Below, one piece after another: positions 33,214-43,505 of a stretch of DNA of 64,000 nt. Source of the DNA: SpSt-398 sp041752235 (GTDB lineage Bacteria > Bacteroidota > Bacteroidia > Chitinophagales > Chitinophagaceae). The notes below the pieces were generated by a model. That model saw nothing but the letters and a program-made list of their open reading frames with translations, was not told the origin of the DNA and did not search any database. The stretch covers positions 1 through 64,000 of the forward strand of contig JBGSHM010000008.1 of assembly GCA_041752235.1 (NCBI GenBank), in the 5' to 3' direction. The translations under genes were made by a program, and so were the position numbers. Within the stretch, counting starts at the first letter, position 1, and every line of letters begins with the position of its first letter.

Positions 33214-35364
33214 CTACTCGTACTTCGGTTGCAACCCAATATTATAAAACATAAAACTCCATTTATCCGTTTCTTCCTCAATGACCTGTTGGGTGCTTTT
33301 CCCGGCTCCGTGACCCGCTTTGGTTTCAATACGGATCAGGACAGGATTGGCGCCATTGTGGTTTTCCTGCAAGGTAGCGGCGAATTTAAAGGAGTGGGCA
33401 GGCACTACACGGTCATCGTGGTCAGCAGTTGTGACAAGTGTGGCTGGATAGGAAGCCGGTTTGAGACTCTGCACAGGTGAATACCCATACAGGTAATCAA
33501 ACATTTCCTTGTTGTCTTCTGAAGTTCCATAGTCATAGGCCCAACCGGCACCTGCTGTGAATTTGTGATACCTCAGCATGTCCATAACACCCACCGCGGG
33601 GAAAGCCACTTTGCACATGCCGGGTTGTTGTGTCATACAAGCCCCTACCAGCAAACCGCCATTGCTTCCTCCGGCGATAGCCAATAATTCGCGCGAGGTA
33701 TAATTGCTATCCACCAGATATTTGGCCGCGGCGATAAAGTCATCGAATACATTTTGTTTTTTGGTTTTGATACCTGCATTATGCCAATCCTCTCCATATT
33801 CTCCACCACCGCGCAGGTTTGGAACGGCATAGATTCCACCATTTTCGAGCAGAATCATGGAGGAGGTACTGAAATAAGGTGTCAGGCTTACGCTGAACCC
33901 GCCATACCCATATAACATACAAGGGTTCTTGCCATCCATTTTTGTCCCTTTTTTGTAGGTGATGATCATGGGGATTTTAGTGCCATCCTTGGAATTATAA
34001 AACACCTGTTTGGATTCGTAGTCATCCGGATTGAATTTCAGGGCCGATTTCTTATAGAGAGTCGATTTGCCGGAGGCGATATCATATTTGTAAATAGTGA
34101 GAGGAGTGGTATAAGAAGTAAACCCAAAATAAAGTTCTTTCTCTAATTTTTTGGCGCTAAATCCACCTACCACTGAACCAATACCTGGGATCTCTACTTC
34201 GCGAACCAGTTTGCCCGTCATATCATGCTGGGTTACTTTGCTGATTGCATCTTTGAGATAGGTACAGAAAATATAGCCACCTCCACTTGAGGCGGTCAAC
34301 ACCTCAGGTTTTGCTTCAATGATCGTCTTCCAGTTCTCCGGGCCTGGGTTGGCGATGGGTGCGGCTACGATACGGCTGGTTGGCGCGTCCTTATCTGTTT
34401 GGATGTAGAAATATTGATCGTCATTGTCGATAACCCCATGTGAGTTTTTCATGTCCCCCACAATGGTTATGGCAGCTGAGCCTGGTTTGGTTAAGTCCAT
34501 GGCCAGAAGTCCGTTGCCATAGGTTTCATTGGCGGTATAGATAAATAACCACCGCTGATCTTCACTCACACCACCGGAAATATAGCGGGTCGGGTTGGTG
34601 TCGCTGCCAAATACCATGACATCCTCGCTTTGCGGCGTTCCCAGCTTATGGAAATATAATTTGTGATTGGAGGTCATTCCCGAAAGCAGGCTTCCACCAA
34701 CGGGTTTTGGATAGGTGCTATAATAGAAGCCTTCATTTCCTTTCCAACTGGCTCCACTAAATTTCAATTCCAGCGTATCTCCCGTTTGTTGTTTTGTCTT
34801 GGCATTCATTACCACAAGTTTCTGCCAATCGCTTCCACCCTGGGAAATATTATAAGCTGCCAGGGAACCATCCTTGCTAAAACTGATGCCTGACAAGGAA
34901 GTGGTACCATCAGCCGAAAAAGTATTTGGATCCAGAAAAACCTCCCGATCTTTTCCTTCTGCATTCTCCCGGTACAGGACCGCATGGTTTTGTAAACCCG
35001 AGTTGAGATAGTAATAATTGTATCCCCCTTCTTTAAAAGGGCTATAGAATTTCTCATAATTGAATAGCTCGGTGTAGCGCTTCCGGATGGCATCCCGGAA
35101 GGGGATATGGTTGAGATAACCATTGGTTACTTCATTCTGGGCCTTTACCCAGGCCGCCGTTTCGACGCTGGTGTCATTCTCCAACCAGCGATACGGATCT
35201 GCTACAGGGGTGCCAAAATAATTGTCAATTACGGTAGTGTCTTTTTTTGTTTCCGGATATTTCACGTCGATGGGTTTAAAAGAAACAAGGGATGCCGTTG
35301 GTCCCTGGTCGTTGCAAGCCACCAGGAAGAAAAGGGTTCCCAGTGGTAAAAGCAGTTTCTTCAT
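33214..35364 (-). CDS. Prolyl oligopeptidase, S9A family, lipoprotein
   Basis: Cleaves short peptides after proline. 716 residues. The N terminus is a lipoprotein signal (LLLPLGTLFFLVACNDQ) with the lipobox cysteine C17. A seven-bladed propeller (about 80-430) is followed by the alpha/beta-hydrolase domain. Catalytic residues: S567 in IAGGSNGGLLVGAC, Asp in TADHDDRVVPAH (D650/D651) and H685 in KAGHGAGKS. Length and motifs are those of Flavobacterium-type POP. It is probably periplasmic and tethered to a membrane. Confidence 0.95.
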   Translation of the reverse strand: MKKLLLPLGTLFFLVACNDQGPTASLVSFKPIDVKYPETKKDTTVIDNYFGTPVADPYRWLENDTSVETAAWVKAQNEVTNGYLNHIPFRDAIRKRYTELFNYEKFYSPFKEGGYNYYYLNSGLQNHAVLYRENAEGKDREVFLDPNTFSADGTTSLSGISFSKDGSLAAYNISQGGSDWQKLVVMNAKTKQQTGDTLELKFSGASWKGNEGFYYSTYPKPVGGSLLSGMTSNHKLYFHKLGTPQSEDVMVFGSDTNPTRYISGGVSEDQRWLFIYTANETYGNGLLAMDLTKPGSAAITIVGDMKNSHGVIDNDDQYFYIQTDKDAPTSRIVAAPIANPGPENWKTIIEAKPEVLTASSGGGYIFCTYLKDAISKVTQHDMTGKLVREVEIPGIGSVVGGFSAKKLEKELYFGFTSYTTPLTIYKYDIASGKSTLYKKSALKFNPDDYESKQVFYNSKDGTKIPMIITYKKGTKMDGKNPCMLYGYGGFSVSLTPYFSTSSMILLENGGIYAVPNLRGGGEYGEDWHNAGIKTKKQNVFDDFIAAAKYLVDSNYTSRELLAIAGGSNGGLLVGACMTQQPGMCKVAFPAVGVMDMLRYHKFTAGAGWAYDYGTSEDNKEMFDYLYGYSPVQSLKPASYPATLVTTADHDDRVVPAHSFKFAATLQENHNGANPVLIRIETKAGHGAGKSTQQVIEEETDKWSFMFYNIGLQPKYE

Positions 35365-35428
35365 GTAGTTGTATTTTACAGGAAGATAGTTTTTTTTGGC
35401 TAAAAAATACCGCCATTTGTATAGGCGG

Positions 35429-35926
35429 TCAACGGGTCGCCGGCAGCGTAGGGCGAAACATCCAGGAGGTCCCGTAGTAGAGTATGAGCCCGAACAGTCC
35501 TCCTGTCGTATTGAGAAAAAGATCGTCTACGTCAAAAACACCTATTCCTGTTTTTAACTGTATCCATTCAAATCCAAGGCTAATCAGAAATACGACCAGT
35601 AAGGTCTTGACCCCTTTTGCCTTCCTCCCCATGAAAAAGGGGAAAAGAAAACCCAGGGGGATAAAGCCAATGATATTCCCGCCAATATTGTCCACTTTGT
35701 ATTCAGTACGCAAGCGCCGGCTTTTATAAAACTTCTTGATGGTGGCGAAAAGGACATAGTTGTTATTGGCCTTGTTGGCTTCGATCGCTTCGGCACGCAT
35801 GCTGGCACTCTTAAAATATTGGCGGTAATATCCCAATGGTTTTTTGAAAAGAACAAAACGCGCCAGTACCGCCAGGCAAATCACCAGGAGTATACCAGCT
35901 ACAATTTTTCGGGAGTGATGGGTCAT
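35429..35926 (-). CDS. VanZ-like family membrane protein
   Basis: 165 residues with four membrane helices (about 8-27, 83-100, 108-124, 140-156). The family signature is DNIGGNIIGFIPLGFLFPFF, LGFEWIQLKTGIGVFDVDDL and FLNTTGGLFGLIL. VanZ relatives give low-level teicoplanin resistance in enterococci, but the wider family has no known function in Gram-negative bacteria. It lies downstream of the aconitase terminator. Confidence 0.88.
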   Translation of the reverse strand: MTHHSRKIVAGILLVICLAVLARFVLFKKPLGYYRQYFKSASMRAEAIEANKANNNYVLFATIKKFYKSRRLRTEYKVDNIGGNIIGFIPLGFLFPFFMGRKAKGVKTLLVVFLISLGFEWIQLKTGIGVFDVDDLFLNTTGGLFGLILYYGTSWMFRPTLPATR

Positions 35927-35930
35927 GAAG

Positions 35931-35961
35931 AAAAAAAATGCCGCTGTTTGAGCAGCGGCAT
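35931..35961 (-). terminator. Intrinsic terminator of the aconitase gene
   Basis: On the minus strand ATGCCGCTG pairs with CAGCGGCAT around a 6 nt loop (35938-35961), followed by eight T (35931-35938). Confidence 0.9.
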
Positions 35962-35968
35962 GGTTAAT

Positions 35969-38239
35969 TTATGATTTTGCAAATTCTGAGCGTATCACAT
36001 TGAGCGCGCCCCCTGCTTTGAACCATTCGATCTGCTGGGCATTATAGCTATGGTTGGCTTCAATGCTGTCCTGTGTGCCATCGGCATGGTGCAACACGAT
36101 CTTCAGAGGAACGCCCGGTGTAAAGGAGGTCAGCCCCAGGATATCAAAGCTATCGTCCTCGCGGATCTTATCATAATCTTCCTTATTGGCAAAGGTCAGG
36201 GCCAACATTCCTTGCTTTTTAAGATTGGTCTCGTGAATACGGGCAAAGGATTTTACCAAAACAACCCTCACTCCAAGGTGACGGGGTTCCATGGCTGCGT
36301 GTTCGCGGCTGGAACCTTCTCCGTAATTCTCATCCCCAACTACAATCGTTCCGACGCCTGCGGCTTTGTATGCGCGCTGTGTATTGGGAACGGTGCCGTA
36401 CTCACCGGTCAACTGGTTCTTGACTGAGTCTGTTTTTTCATTGAAATAATTGGTAGCCCCAATAAGCAGGTTATTGCTGATATTATCGAGGTGACCACGG
36501 AATTTCAGCCAGGGCCCCGCCATGGAAATATGGTCGGTGGTACATTTTCCTTTGGCTTTGATCAGGAGTTTCAGTCCTTTGATATCTGTCCCTTCCCAGG
36601 GAGCAAAGGGGTAGAGGAGTTGCAGGCGTTTGGAATCCGATTTTACATCGATCTGCACTTTACTTCCGTCTTCCGCAGGAGCCTGGTAGCCGGCATCCTC
36701 AACGGCAAAACCTTTCTGGGGCAATTCATCTCCCGATGGAGGATCAAGTTTAACCTGCTCCCCTTTGTCATTGACCAGGGTATCGGTTACGGGGTTAAAG
36801 GTAAGATCACCTGCAATGGCCAGAGCGGTTACCAGTTCAGGGGAAGCAACAAAGGCCAGGGTGTTGGGATTGCCGTCTGCACGTTTGGCAAAGTTGCGGT
36901 TGAACGAGTGGACGATCGTATTTCTTTCTTGCTTTTCTGCACCCATCCGGTCCCACATACCAATACAAGGTCCACAGGCATTGGCAAAAACGGTAGCGCC
37001 AATTTGCCCGAATACATCAAGGAATCCGTCGCGTTCGATCGTATACCGTACCTGCTCAGAACCCGGTGTAATGGTGAACTCCGATTTCAGTTTCAGGCCT
37101 TTTTCTTTTACCTGTTTGGCCAGACTTACCGCGCGGCTGATATCTTCATAGGAAGAGTTGGTACAACTTCCGATCAGACCCACTTCGATCCTGGTAGGCC
37201 AGTTATTTTTTGTGGCGGCTTCTTTCATCTGAGAAATAGGCGTTGCCAGGTCGGGTGTAAAGGGCCCGTTCAGGTGGGGTTCCAGTTCACTGAGGTTGAT
37301 CTCAATGACCCGGTCAAAATATTTCTCCGGGTTGGCATATACTTCGGCATCACCTGTGAGATATTCTTTGATCTTGTCTGCGGCTTCGGCTACTTCGGCA
37401 CGACCGGTAGCTTTCAGGTAGCGGCTCATGCTCTCATCATAACCAAAAGTGGACGTAGTGGCGCCAATCTCGGCACCCATGTTACAAATGGTGCCTTTAC
37501 CCGTACAACTCATTGCCTGGGCGCCTTCGCCAAAATATTCCACGATCGCGTTGGTTCCACCTTTCACGGTAAGGATACCTGCCACTTTCAGGATCACGTC
37601 TTTGGGGGCTGTCCAGCCATTGAGTTTTCCGGTTAATTTTACACCGATGAGTTTGGGCATCAGCAGTTCCCAGCTTAATCCCGCCATTACATCACAAGCA
37701 TCCGCTCCACCAACTCCGATCGCGATCATACCCAATCCCCCGGCATTGACCGTATGGGAATCGGTACCGATCATCATCCCACCCGGGAAGGCGTAGTTTT
37801 CCAGCACGACCTGGTGGATGATCCCGGCTCCGGGTTTCCAGAAACCGATGCCGTATTTATTGGATATAGAAGCGAGGAAGTTATACACCTCTTCATTATC
37901 AGAAATCGCCCGGCTAAGGTCCGTTTTTCCCTCATTTTTGGCTACGATCAGGTGGTCACAATGGACGGTAGAGGGTACCGCCACCTTTTTTCTTCCGGTG
38001 GTATCAAACTGAAGCAGGGCCATTTGCGCGGTCGCATCCTGCATAGCCACCCGGTCGGGGGCAAAATCCACATAGGCTTTACCTCGGACAAAGTCCTGAA
38101 TAGGAACACCTTTCCACAGGTGGGCGTACAAAATTTTCTCTGACAGGGTCAGGGGGCGGCCCAGGGCTTTCCGGGCGGCATCCACCCGGGTAGGCATTTC
38201 AGCGTAGGTTTTTTTGATGAGGTCTAGATCGAATACCAT
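35969..38239 (-). CDS. acnA: Aconitate hydratase, mitochondrial type
   Basis: Interconverts citrate and isocitrate in the citric acid cycle. 756 residues, matching the length of the mitochondrial-type aconitase known in Bacteroidota rather than the roughly 890-residue AcnA/IRP type. The [4Fe-4S] ligands are in LIGSCTNSSYEDI and ANACGPCIGMWD. The active-site loop is GDENYGEGSSREHAAMEPRH and the signature GTDSHTVNAGGLGMIAIGVG. Isolated, with its own terminator. A possible -7 box TACTTTCG lies at 38271-38278 on the minus strand. Confidence 0.96.
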   Translation of the reverse strand: MVFDLDLIKKTYAEMPTRVDAARKALGRPLTLSEKILYAHLWKGVPIQDFVRGKAYVDFAPDRVAMQDATAQMALLQFDTTGRKKVAVPSTVHCDHLIVAKNEGKTDLSRAISDNEEVYNFLASISNKYGIGFWKPGAGIIHQVVLENYAFPGGMMIGTDSHTVNAGGLGMIAIGVGGADACDVMAGLSWELLMPKLIGVKLTGKLNGWTAPKDVILKVAGILTVKGGTNAIVEYFGEGAQAMSCTGKGTICNMGAEIGATTSTFGYDESMSRYLKATGRAEVAEAADKIKEYLTGDAEVYANPEKYFDRVIEINLSELEPHLNGPFTPDLATPISQMKEAATKNNWPTRIEVGLIGSCTNSSYEDISRAVSLAKQVKEKGLKLKSEFTITPGSEQVRYTIERDGFLDVFGQIGATVFANACGPCIGMWDRMGAEKQERNTIVHSFNRNFAKRADGNPNTLAFVASPELVTALAIAGDLTFNPVTDTLVNDKGEQVKLDPPSGDELPQKGFAVEDAGYQAPAEDGSKVQIDVKSDSKRLQLLYPFAPWEGTDIKGLKLLIKAKGKCTTDHISMAGPWLKFRGHLDNISNNLLIGATNYFNEKTDSVKNQLTGEYGTVPNTQRAYKAAGVGTIVVGDENYGEGSSREHAAMEPRHLGVRVVLVKSFARIHETNLKKQGMLALTFANKEDYDKIREDDSFDILGLTSFTPGVPLKIVLHHADGTQDSIEANHSYNAQQIEWFKAGGALNVIRSEFAKS

Positions 38240-38342
38240 GGAGATAGTTTTGAGGATTTAAATCGTGGTGCGAAAGTACAAAATAACACTGTCTGAATAA
38301 CTCCATATTGGATGGTTTGTTCAAATTTTATAAATTAGACGT

Positions 38343-38564
38343 ATGAACCGGTTCAAGGAATTCGTGGAGTGGAAAGCATTTGGCGTTTGTACCGCTATTG
38401 GTGACCGTTTTGGTATTGCTTCTTCCCACATACGAAAGTATTTTATCCTGACATCCATGTTAACCATGGGATCACCTTTGATCATATATATGATCCTTGC
38501 CTTTTGGATGAATGTGAAAAATTATATGCTAGCCGCCCGAAGAAACCCTTTCCGCTACCTGTGA
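38343..38564 (+). CDS. PspC-domain small membrane protein
   Basis: 73 residues with a single PspC domain: FGVCTAIGDRFGIASSHIRK, then a membrane helix (FILTSMLTMGSPLIIYMILA) ending in FWMNVKNY. The usual PspC GVCgGLA opening is changed to FGVCTAIGDRFG. It is divergent from aconitase, and the first AraC-type regulator follows 69 nt downstream. A role in envelope stress is inferred from the domain only. Confidence 0.82.
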   Translation: MNRFKEFVEWKAFGVCTAIGDRFGIASSHIRKYFILTSMLTMGSPLIIYMILAFWMNVKNYMLAARRNPFRYL

Positions 38565-38633
38565 TGGATAACACCCCCATGTGAAACCGGTTAAGCCTGC
38601 CTGATTACTGCAATCATTTTTTAAAAAGGGAAA

Positions 38634-39611
38634 ATGATATCCTTCGAGTATGAATTGACGAACTTCCGGCAATTCCTAAAGGACTTTGCCCTCGCCCTCG
38701 ATAGCCCCTTCGATGGTGAAAAACTCGTATTCCATCCCCGGATCGGAAAGGGATACATGCGCCTGATCGAATTACAGGATGGGATGGAAGCCATCATCTC
38801 CGATTTTTATTTGAAAGAAGATATCCTGCTGGAAAGAAAAAAAGACGAACGCGAATACTATACATTTATATCGGAAGAATTGACCAGGGTAAAAGAATTT
38901 ACAGTTAAAATCGGTTCCGATATTTCTTCCTTTTCCGAAGGACAACGTGCCGCCCAATACCTGACCAGTTTTCTCTATGGGGTTACCTATTATATTTCCC
39001 AGGGAACCGGGATCCGGGGGATCCGGGTACTCTTAACGCCCGAGTGGATGCACCACAACCTCGATATCGCAGCCAACAAAGATGTATTGCTTCGTTACCT
39101 GGGTTTGAAAACAGCCGGATTGATCTACCGGAAAATGGATATCGAATCAAAAGCCATCATCCAGGAATTGGTGGAATCCGATAACGAAGAAAAACCTCTC
39201 ATTTTTTACCAGGCGCGTATCCTCAAATTGATCGAGAAGTTTTGTTTCTGGTTAAAAAAAGAAATGGTCATGGTACCCGAAGCCCGTGACTTTTCGCGGG
39301 AAGATATTAACCGCCTCATGGCCGCTGAACAGGAACTTCTCAACGATTTTTCTACACCCGCACCCACCATCGCCGTCCTGTCCCGAAAAGCCGCCATGAG
39401 CCCCTCCAAATTCAAAAAGATCTTCAAAACAATCTACGGAGCACCAGTTTATAGCTACTTTCAGGACCACCGGATGGAAAAAGCACGTCTGCTCCTCTTG
39501 AGTGGAAAATATACTGTCTCCGAGGTAGGCCATGCCGTCGGCTACGCCAATCTCAGCAATTTCAGCGCAGCTTTTAAGCGGAAATTCAATCAGTTACCAA
39601 GCTCATTGTAA
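38634..39611 (+). CDS. AraC-family transcriptional regulator (copy 1)
   Basis: 325 residues. The C-terminal 100 carry two helix-turn-helix motifs, IAVLSRKAAMSPSKFKKIFK and VSEVGHAVGYANLSNFSAAF, with the conserved linker KIFKTIYGAPVYSYFQDHRM. The N-terminal 220 residues are not an AraC arabinose-type cupin by eye; the pattern FHPRIGKGYMRLIELQDGME is shared with the next gene. The two are tandem paralogues in the same orientation, 204 nt apart. Confidence 0.88.
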   Translation: MISFEYELTNFRQFLKDFALALDSPFDGEKLVFHPRIGKGYMRLIELQDGMEAIISDFYLKEDILLERKKDEREYYTFISEELTRVKEFTVKIGSDISSFSEGQRAAQYLTSFLYGVTYYISQGTGIRGIRVLLTPEWMHHNLDIAANKDVLLRYLGLKTAGLIYRKMDIESKAIIQELVESDNEEKPLIFYQARILKLIEKFCFWLKKEMVMVPEARDFSREDINRLMAAEQELLNDFSTPAPTIAVLSRKAAMSPSKFKKIFKTIYGAPVYSYFQDHRMEKARLLLLSGKYTVSEVGHAVGYANLSNFSAAFKRKFNQLPSSL

Positions 39612-39712
39612 TTTGAAAATTTGAAAATTTGGCGATATCTGTAGAATCTCATTTCAAACTCTTTTCCCCATAAATTCCCAAATTCCCCAATCCTCCAATC
39701 CTCAAATCCAGG
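39611..39712. repeat. AATTTGAAAATT-type repeat (family D) between the AraC genes
   Basis: ATTTGAAAATTTGAAAATTT at the left and a run of AATTCCCAAATTCC / CTCCAATCCTCAAAT at the right, roughly complementary. Same family as 31112-31197. The remainder of the 204 nt gap holds the -7 box at 39784. Confidence 0.65.
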
Positions 39713-39783
39713 CAAATCAAGGTTAAGTCCGCAATAGGTAAAGAAATACCCGAATCAGGCACTAGTTGCTTAAACAACCATCC

Positions 39784-39791
39784 TACCTTTG
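39784..39791 (+). promoter_or_regulatory. -7 box TACCTTTG for AraC copy 2
   Basis: Exact TAnnTTTG match 24 nt before the ATG at 39816. An imperfect palindrome GTTGCTTAAACAAC at 39765-39778 lies just upstream and could be an operator. Confidence 0.65.
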
Positions 39792-39815
39792 CACCCGCAT
39801 TAAACGAGTGAAGTT

Positions 39816-40797
39816 ATGATTGGTGTAAAAGTATCCTTAGAAGGTGATAGCCGGGCCCTGTTGAAATTATTAGCAGATGGACTTGGCCAACAAATTGACA
39901 ATGACAGACTTGCCTTACCCGGTCATATTGGGGAAGGTTTTTGCAAGGCCTACAATCTGGGCAATGGCATCTCTGCCATCATTTCCGAATGTTGCTATAA
40001 GATCGATTTTACCTTTAGCGGGCATAAAACGAGTCAACCCATTTTCGTGTTGCAGTATGACCATATTGAGCATTGCAGCAAACAGGAGTCGGGTATCCCC
40101 GGACAGGAAAGCCTTCCCTTTGAATACTCCGATATGATCCTGGCCTATACCGACCATGAATTGGAACAACCCCGGAACAGTGGAAAAAAAGTAAGGTCAT
40201 TGCGCATCCTCATTCAACCGGAATGGATCCAATCAGCCTTACCTGAAAATTTGGACAATACACGCCTGCTCAAATTCCTGGAATTGCAAAAATCAAAAAT
40301 GTGGCGAGTGCCCCTGGGTTCAGAAGAAAGAATATGGTTAAAAGAAGTATTCGCCCATGACCATGCAACTGCCTGGGATGATTTTTTCAGCGTGATCCGT
40401 ATCAAACTCCTGCTGGAGAAATTTGTCTCCCGCATGAAGCGTGAATTGAGTGAGAAAAATACAAGATCCTTTTCCCTGTTTGAACAAGAACGCCTTCGCA
40501 AAGCTGAGCAACACCTAGTTCATGATTTTCTGGAACCTGCTCCAACCATCAACGAATTGGCCAAAGAGGCCGGTATGAGTGCTTCAAAATTCAAGACCGA
40601 TTTTCGGCAATTGTTTGGACTTCCCGTTTATCAGTATTTCCAACGCAGCCGAATGATCCATGCCCGGAATTTATTGGAGGCAAAAAATATGACCATCAAG
40701 GAAGTGGGTATGCAGGTTGGATATACCAACCTAAGTCATTTTTCCGTAGCCTTTAGAAAGGAGTTTGGGATATTGCCGAGCGAGATGCGCGAAGTTC

Positions 40798-40808
<11 letters not shown>
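39816..40808 (+). CDS. AraC-family transcriptional regulator (copy 2)
   Basis: 330 residues, paralogous to the gene at 38634. Both share LPGHIGEGFCKAYNLGNGIS versus FHPRIGKGYMRLIELQDGME in the N-terminal part, a central helical region, and the C-terminal HTH pair INELAKEAGMSASKFKTDFR and IKEVGMQVGYTNLSHFSVAF with the end FGILPSEMREV. The N-terminal ligand domain diverges more than the DNA-binding domain, so the copies may sense different signals but bind related sites. It converges on the GT39 gene. Confidence 0.88.
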
Positions 40809-40989
<181 letters not shown>

Positions 40990-42534
40990 TCATTCCTTTT
41001 TCAACACCACCGTTGTAGGCAACTCAAAAATATCATGATGCCGGGCCAATTCTTTCAACGGAATTTTTTCCAGGTCCTTTAAGTGTTCGGTTCGGGTGAT
41101 CACAATGACCTTTTTATCCTGAATGAACTGTTGCAAAGAATCTGCATTGTCAAATTCGGGGATCCGCTTTGGCAGATAAAAGGTATAGGAGGGTTGAAAG
41201 TTTTTATAACCCACCACCGTATCATATTGCTTAACGGTATCAATGGTCAGATTCAGAGGATTGTTGCGATAGAGTTGGGGATAAAGCAGATGCAAAAAGA
41301 ATAAATGAAAGACCAGATAAAAAATAAACAGGCTTCCCAATACAAGGGAGGCCTTTCTTTTAAGGGCAAAATACAAGGATAACCCAGCCCCAATGACCAA
41401 TAGGATCGCAAAAGCAGAAAGAGAAGCCACCGAACGTGTAGCCGGTTCAGATTGAATGCCAAAATAGGCCCCGATCGTGAGCGCCATCGTGATCACCAGC
41501 AACAGCAACAAGGGATACCATCGCATCCCTCCATTGTCTAAACATTTATTGAAATAATTTCCGAGCAAAATCGCCAGAAATGGGTAACTCGGAAATGGAT
41601 AATTGGGAAGTTTGGTCCCGGAAAAACTATAAAATATCAGATAGGCCCCCAGGGCCGCCAAGGCAAAACGAAGAAAGGGGTCAGAGTACAATTGGTTTCC
41701 TTTCCGAAAAGCCTCAACGCTAAAGACGGAAGCCGGTAGCATTCCCAGAAAAATGAATAAGGGAATTAGCAGGAAAATTCCTCCATGTCCTTCGAGGGTT
41801 GACGAGAATCGGTTGATGTTATTGTCTATAAAAAATCCCTGGGTAAAAGCGCCGTCCGTGGCTTTATGGACCAACAGATACCAGGGCACTGCAATAGCGA
41901 GACAAAAAATACCAGCCACTACGATCCGTAGGTCAATCAATTTTTTCCACTCCCTTTGCCAAACTATCCATAGAAACAAACCCATACCCGGTAAGGCGAT
42001 CGCGATAGGCCCTTTTGCCAGCGTGCCCAATCCCAAGGCCAGAGCACAGAGATAGATCCATGCACTTTTTCCCTCTCGTAAAAAAGCATATCCACTAAAC
42101 AAAGCCAATACGTTAAAAAAAATCAGGTAGGGGTCAGGAACAGAAAGCCTGAACTGAAAAAGATAATGGGTAGAGGATAGCAGGATCAGGCTGGTGATCA
42201 GCGCCTGCCGGCGATTCGAAAAACGGGCTGTGAAAAAATAGGTGATGAGTACCGTGAAAATTCCGAATACGGCGGAGAAAAACCTTGCCCCCCATTCTGA
42301 AACTCCAAAAAGGGAATAACCACCAAACATAAAATAATAATGAAGGGGTGGTTTTACTGCCCTTAGCTTACCATTAAAAGTGGGGACGATCCAGTCATTC
42401 CGTTCATACATTTCACGGGCACATTCGGCATTGCGTACCTCATCATAGATCCAAAGAGTGGTATTTCCCAAGCCGGGTATTAAAAGTATAGCGGCAAGTA
42501 ATAAAATCAGCCAGCCATAATTTTTTTCCTTCAT
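40990..42534 (-). CDS. GT39/ArnT-like integral membrane glycosyltransferase
   Basis: 514 residues with about 11-13 membrane helices. It has the GT-C signature: the first periplasmic loop acidic pair D31-E32 in LWIYDEVRNAECAREM and the KPPLHYYF motif. Such enzymes use polyprenyl-phosphate sugars to modify lipid A, other lipids or proteins; the sugar is unknown. A TAACTTTG box lies 4 nt before the ATG, so it has its own, near-leaderless promoter in addition to possible read-through from the flippase-like gene 20 nt upstream. Confidence 0.9.
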   Translation of the reverse strand: MKEKNYGWLILLLAAILLIPGLGNTTLWIYDEVRNAECAREMYERNDWIVPTFNGKLRAVKPPLHYYFMFGGYSLFGVSEWGARFFSAVFGIFTVLITYFFTARFSNRRQALITSLILLSSTHYLFQFRLSVPDPYLIFFNVLALFSGYAFLREGKSAWIYLCALALGLGTLAKGPIAIALPGMGLFLWIVWQREWKKLIDLRIVVAGIFCLAIAVPWYLLVHKATDGAFTQGFFIDNNINRFSSTLEGHGGIFLLIPLFIFLGMLPASVFSVEAFRKGNQLYSDPFLRFALAALGAYLIFYSFSGTKLPNYPFPSYPFLAILLGNYFNKCLDNGGMRWYPLLLLLVITMALTIGAYFGIQSEPATRSVASLSAFAILLVIGAGLSLYFALKRKASLVLGSLFIFYLVFHLFFLHLLYPQLYRNNPLNLTIDTVKQYDTVVGYKNFQPSYTFYLPKRIPEFDNADSLQQFIQDKKVIVITRTEHLKDLEKIPLKELARHHDIFELPTTVVLKKE

Positions 42535-42538
42535 GGAG

Positions 42539-42546
42539 CAAAGTTA
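42539..42546 (-). promoter_or_regulatory. -7 box TAACTTTG for the GT39 gene
   Basis: Minus strand reads TAACTTTGCTCC then ATG at 42534. It fills the 20 nt gap between the flippase-like gene stop and the GT39 start. Confidence 0.65.
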
Positions 42547-42554
42547 ATACGGAT

Positions 42555-43439
42555 TTACCGTTGCCTTCCCAATGGTTCACGGAAAACATAATACAAACCT
42601 GGAAGAGAAGCAACCACACTGATAAGGTAAAACAGGAGACTGATCACCAGGCCTGTTTCTTCCGAGAGATGAAAGAACCTTGCGCCTTCGACAAAAACAA
42701 ATTCACGGGTACCAAGCCCACCACCCAGTGATAAAGGCAGTACAGAGATCACGGCTGCGGCCAGAAATATAAATATCCATTCATGTTGCGTGGCCGGGAT
42801 ACCCAGTGCCGCCATGATCGTGTAAATACAGATGACCTGTACTCCCTGTACCGCCAATCCCCACACAAAAGTGGGCCAGAACCCAGGCGTAAATTCCGGG
42901 AAAAAGCGGCGGGTTACCCAGTAAAGAACGCCAACAGCCACCACCGCGCCGACAAGTAATAAATACGGAAGATAGGAGGGAGGCAGGATGACCCAGCCAT
43001 AAACGGCAAGGATAAGTCCAAGTGCCAGCAATCCGCTAAACCGGTCAAGCAAAACGGCCGCAGAAGCTTTTTTATAGGAGGTTTGATAGTGGCGGTTCAG
43101 CAAAATAACTTTATAGGCATCGCCGCTTATGGCTCCAGGTAAAAAAAGGTTGTAGAACATACCCAGCCAATAAAGCCGTAGATTCAATGCTTCTGAAAGG
43201 GATAGTCCAATATTTCGGAAATAGATATTTAGCCGGAAAGAAGAAAAGAGTTTGGAAAGGGTGAGTAAGCTCAGGGCAAGTCCCAACCACCACCAGTTGG
43301 CTTCGAAGAAGGCATTTTTTGCTGACTCAAAATCGATCTTCCCGGAAATATACCAGAAACAAAGGGCCGTAACCAGGATCTTGGCGCTGAGTTTCAGCCA
43401 ACCCGGTATTCCCTTCTTTTTTTCAGCTATTTCCGTCAT
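42555..43439 (-). CDS. LPG-synthase-TM / UPF0104 flippase-like membrane protein
   Basis: 294 residues, about 8 membrane helices. Family motifs: SSFRLNIYF, NLFLPGAISGDAYKVILL, VLLDRFSGLLALG and LSLGGGLGTREFVFVE. The relatives are the membrane part of lysylphosphatidylglycerol synthase and proteins found beside glycosyltransferases. The neighbour is GT39, 20 nt downstream on the same strand, so a joint role in glycolipid modification or transport is likely. Confidence 0.87.
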   Translation of the reverse strand: MTEIAEKKKGIPGWLKLSAKILVTALCFWYISGKIDFESAKNAFFEANWWWLGLALSLLTLSKLFSSFRLNIYFRNIGLSLSEALNLRLYWLGMFYNLFLPGAISGDAYKVILLNRHYQTSYKKASAAVLLDRFSGLLALGLILAVYGWVILPPSYLPYLLLVGAVVAVGVLYWVTRRFFPEFTPGFWPTFVWGLAVQGVQVICIYTIMAALGIPATQHEWIFIFLAAAVISVLPLSLGGGLGTREFVFVEGARFFHLSEETGLVISLLFYLISVVASLPGLYYVFREPLGRQR

Positions 43440-43505
43440 ATTGTTCTTTAATTGCCCAGAGGTGAATAAATTTATACGGCACCGGACGCAAGTAAATGTA
43501 AAATC

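Noticed and set aside
36491..37636. 381-codon plus-strand ORF opposite aconitase
   Set aside because: The minus-strand aconitase has all its Fe-S and active-site motifs; the antisense translation has no recognisable fold.
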